DNA of 64,000 bases from JBCCXL01 sp039191605 (lineage in GTDB: Bacteria; Acidobacteriota; Thermoanaerobaculia; Multivoradales; JAHZIX01). The translations under genes and the position numbers were made by a program. Below, one piece after another: positions 61,855 to 64,000 of the stretch. The stretch's first letter is position 1, and each line of letters starts with the position of its first letter. The stretch lies in contig JBCCXL010000002.1 of the NCBI GenBank assembly GCA_039191605.1, positions 378,705 through 442,704 of the forward strand, in the 5' to 3' direction. The notes below the pieces were generated by a model that was not told the origin of the DNA, made no database searches, and saw only the letters and a list, made by a program, of their open reading frames with translations.

Positions 61855-62775
61855 TCAGTAGCGCTGGAATCGGCGGGTATAGCCGAAGCGATCGCGGAAG
61901 GTCTGGGAGCGCACCAGATCCTTGGCCACTTCTCCCAATCGTCCACTACGGATCGCTGCGAGATCCTCGTTTACCGTCTGGCGATCGAGGTCACCGCTGC
62001 TCTGACCCAGCAGGTGGTTGTAGAGGGCCTCCAGCCGATCGCTGTCGGATACCGCCAGATCTCGGCTCTCGCCGCTGTTGCCCATCGCCTCGGCGCGTCG
62101 CACCACCTCACCGTAACCCGCCTCGGTGATGCGTTCGCGAGCCTCCCGGGCACCCGCAGGATCCGGCTCCCGCAGCAGGATTCCCTGGTAGAGGGCATCC
62201 ACCACGGCCTCAACATCATTGCCCACGGGGCCTTCGTTCTGGTTGCCACTCTGGTTGCCACTGTCCTCCACTCGCACCGTGATGGTGCCCTGGAGCAGGC
62301 CCTTGCGGATGTTCAGCGGCTCCCGGATCTCGTAGCGCACCAGGGCGTCCTTGCCGCTCGGGCGCACCGCATCGAGCACCGCCGAGCCTTCCTTGGCGTT
62401 GACCCGGGACACCCGGATCGACTCCTTGCCGGCGAGCACCGAGAACTCGGCGCTGGGATAGCGGGGAGCACGGTTCTCGGCTCCGGGGATCGCCACCAGG
62501 CGCAGTCGAACGCTGTCTCCCGGCGCCAGGGTCAAGGCTTCACCGGGCACCACATAGCCCAATTCTTCCTTGGTCTTCATATCCTGGAGGGCGATTCTCA
62601 GCTCCGAGATGGCGGGTCCAGCGTTCTCGACGCTGCGCTGGGTCTGAGCTTCAGCGGTGGAGGCCGGCGATGCGGCGACCAACACCAGGGCTGCTAGAGC
62701 CGCGGCAATGCCCATCGGCATTCGGCGGCGACGCGGGGGATGGTGTCGTAGGGGGAAGTGAGAGTTCAAGGTCAT
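61855..62775 (-). CDS. secreted protein with DUF4214-like C-terminal repeats
   Basis: A 306-residue exported protein. An Arg-rich n-region is followed by a hydrophobic stretch (GIAAALAALVLVAA) and a cleavage site near STAEAQ. The middle (about residues 50-175) is beta-rich with PGDSVRLRLVAIPG and VRYEIREP segments, like an immunoglobulin-type fold. A Gln/Asn/Gly linker follows. The C-terminal part has two units of the type VDALYQGILLREPDPAG and LEALYNHLLGQ, similar to DUF4214 linker modules. The function is unknown. GGAG lies 9-10 nt before the ATG and a terminator follows the gene. Confidence 0.75.
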   Translation of the reverse strand: MTLNSHFPLRHHPPRRRRMPMGIAAALAALVLVAASPASTAEAQTQRSVENAGPAISELRIALQDMKTKEELGYVVPGEALTLAPGDSVRLRLVAIPGAENRAPRYPSAEFSVLAGKESIRVSRVNAKEGSAVLDAVRPSGKDALVRYEIREPLNIRKGLLQGTITVRVEDSGNQSGNQNEGPVGNDVEAVVDALYQGILLREPDPAGAREARERITEAGYGEVVRRAEAMGNSGESRDLAVSDSDRLEALYNHLLGQSSGDLDRQTVNEDLAAIRSGRLGEVAKDLVRSQTFRDRFGYTRRFQRY

Positions 62776-63245
62776 GGGGGCTACTCCTCTCCGGACCTTT
62801 TCGGGTCCACAACAATGATCAGAAGGATGATCAGAGGGATGACCAGGGAACGATCATCCAAAAACTTTCATGAGATGGCATCTGTCAAATCAGCGGAAGG
62901 TCGGGTGAATGGGGGGCTCGGAGCCACCGTGAGCTCCACCGAGCGATCCGTTACGCCCGAGAGTAAATGCTAACTCCGTGCCAACCTCTGGCCAATGGCG
63001 CTGGAGCGATTCCTCACCGGCTCCCCTCTATACCCAACCTCTGAGCGGCCGAGACGTAGAGCAAGCGACAAAGTAGATCTTCCTTCATTACGGCATAGAT
63101 CAATTACAAACCGCCATCATTTGACAAAAAAACCTGGCGTAGCGATAATTCTTTGCCGTCTACCGCCTACAACTCGTCGATTTCCCGCCTCGAGTTCCCT
63201 TCGTCGCCTGCCGACGTATACCTTTCGCGGCGCGCCCTCCCGGCC
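62776..63245. other. divergent intergenic region with one clear promoter
   Basis: About 470 bp between divergent genes. It holds a near-consensus sigma-70 promoter on the plus strand at 63121-63149. An open frame at 62995-63342 has no homologous look (Arg/Pro/Ser-rich, overlapping the promoter) and is not called. The tandem gatgatcagaaggatgatcagagg-like stretch at 62816-62840 is simple sequence. Confidence 0.5.
63121..63149 (+). promoter_or_regulatory. sigma-70-type promoter
   Basis: A perfect -35 TTGACA (63121-63126), a 17-nt spacer and GATAAT (63144-63149, five of six bases matching TATAAT). It is set in an AT-rich stretch. The expected start of transcription is near 63156. It points at the unidentified gene that begins around 63246-63264. 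Confidence 0.8.
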
Positions 63246-64000
63246 TTGGGCTGCACCGCGACGATTGAGGGCCGGCTCATTTCTCATTCATCATCTACCC
63301 CCGAGTCTTCTATCCCTGTCGCTGCCGCTGAAGCCGACTTGAATTCGGCCGAAGACCCAGCGCTGTCGGCGACACTAGACGCCGAAGCGCCGGATGGCCC
63401 CGCCACCAGCGCCGCGGCCCCGGAGGTCCCCTGGCTCCCGGCAGCCCACACCACTCGGCCCTCCAGGGCGCTCAAAGATTGGCTGGTGTCCAACGAACCG
63501 CTGATCCTGGATGCCTTTGCGGAGGCGGCCCTCAACCCCCAAGTGATGCCGCGCTTGGCTCAGCTCCCCGGGGAAGAGCTCCGGCGCCTGGTGGAAATTC
63601 AGTGGCTAGAGCTGCGCGCCGTGCTGCTGAAGGATTCTCAGTTGCTGCAGAAAACCCGCGCACGGTACCGGACGCTGAGACAGAGAATTGAGCCGGCCTT
63701 GCAAAAAGCGTCCTCCAGAGAGGACGTTACACGACGAAGACATCGCCGTAAATCCGAGAGTGCGGCTTTTCGCGAGGAGCGCTTGGCGGTGGTCCGTGCG
63801 CTGGTAGAGGCGGACCCGGATACCTATCCCTTCCGCGAGGAGCTCCTCGCCCGCTTGCTCTACGCGGCGGAATATCAGCGGGTGACGGAGCGCTCCCTCA
63901 CCCACTCCACGGAGCTGCTCGCCGGAGGATCCTCCGGCGAGCAGCTCCGTGGAGTGGGTGAGGGAGCGCTCCGTCACCCGCTGATATTCCGCCGCGTAGA
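63246..64000 (+). CDS. unidentified protein, 3' end not reliable
   Basis: One plus-strand frame stays open from before 63246 to the window edge and has natural-looking coding content. The first about 60 residues are Ala/Ser/Glu/Pro-rich, then a helical segment follows (ALKDWLVSNEPLILDAFAEA, EELRRLVEIQWLELRAVLL), with Arg-rich helices after that. No ATG lies near the start in this frame. A TTG at 63246 or an ATT at 63279 behind GAGGG are possible starts, so the start is unresolved. From 63859 on, the sequence is one side of a perfect palindrome, so the codons after that point may be artefactual. I recognise no family. Confidence 0.5.
   Translation, partial: MGCTATIEGRLISHSSSTPESSIPVAAAEADLNSAEDPALSATLDAEAPDGPATSAAAPEVPWLPAAHTTRPSRALKDWLVSNEPLILDAFAEAALNPQVMPRLAQLPGEELRRLVEIQWLELRAVLLKDSQLLQKTRARYRTLRQRIEPALQKASSREDVTRRRHRRKSESAAFREERLAVVRALVEADPDTYPFREELLARLLYAAEYQRVTERSLTHSTELLAGGSSGEQLRGVGEGALRHPLIFRRV
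63859..64000. repeat. perfect inverted repeat without spacer, reaching the window end
   Basis: The sequence from 63930 to 64000 is the exact reverse complement of 63859-63929, with the centre at GGATCC (63927-63932). Arms are at least 71 bp with no loop and no mismatch, and the repeat may continue past the window. Perfect palindromes of this size are unstable in bacteria and common as fold-back artefacts at contig ends. Confidence 0.97.

Noticed and set aside
62995..63342. Plus-strand frame of 115 codons
   Set aside because: It overlaps a clear promoter and the start of another frame, and its Arg/Pro/Ser-rich product has no recognisable pattern.

Overview
The window comes from a high-GC, Gram-negative-type bacterium. 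It encodes lipoproteins, a MacB-type export system with a periplasmic adaptor, a SppA protease and an envelope two-component system. The large FtsX-type permease, the PadR regulator and the very large NRPS genes would fit Acidobacteriota or a similar metabolite-rich phylum. That placement is a guess, because no rRNA or tRNA gene is present to anchor it.

Left part (about 0.2-29.8 kb): a minus-strand hybrid NRPS/PKS operon, read from 27.1 kb down to 0.2 kb. Its order is (1) FAAL-ACP-C-A(Ser)-PCP-sulfotransferase-C-A(Ser)-PCP, (2) KS-AT-ACP-C-A(Gly)-PCP, (3) an 805-aa FtsX/MacB-type permease, (4) C-A(Gly)-PCP-C-A(unassigned)-PCP. A further minus-strand gene may begin at base 40 and run off the left edge. 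The predicted product is an N-acylated peptide (acyl-Ser-Ser-C2-Gly-Gly-X) that may be sulfated. No thioesterase or reductase release domain is visible, so the cluster probably continues to the left. A divergent plus-strand pair encodes a periplasmic adaptor and an ABC ATPase that complete an exporter with the permease.

Middle housekeeping part (29.9-43.1 kb): ribosomal protein L31, a DUF3298-type lipoprotein, a Bcp peroxiredoxin, DNA polymerase IV, an ABC-2 transporter pair, a PadR regulator, an M20 peptidase, SppA, and an SDR/M28-peptidase pair with overlapping ends.

Accessory part (43.2-55.9 kb): a tight five-gene operon, ACP / ketosynthase / cysteine-less ketosynthase partner / flavin halogenase-like oxidoreductase / carotenoid oxygenase. 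It looks like a small type II PKS pathway with an unusual pairing of tailoring enzymes. Downstream are a REP-associated tyrosine transposase (RAYT)-like gene, a DUF3179 gene interrupted by one in-frame TGA at a position where a cysteine is expected, an OpgC-like membrane protein and an unknown membrane-anchored protein. Five intergenic clusters, in both orientations, carry a dispersed repeat with core CAGGCGAKTGRTCC. Four lie in or at the edges of this part and one lies at 31.3-31.6 kb. None was seen in the NRPS region.

Right part (56.1-64.0 kb): a secreted animal-haem-type peroxidase, an OmpR-type regulator with its sensor kinase, a DUF2867 protein, a secreted protein with DUF4214-like repeats, and an unidentified gene behind a near-consensus sigma-70 promoter. 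The window ends in a perfect, zero-spacer palindrome of at least 142 bp, which may be an assembly fold-back.
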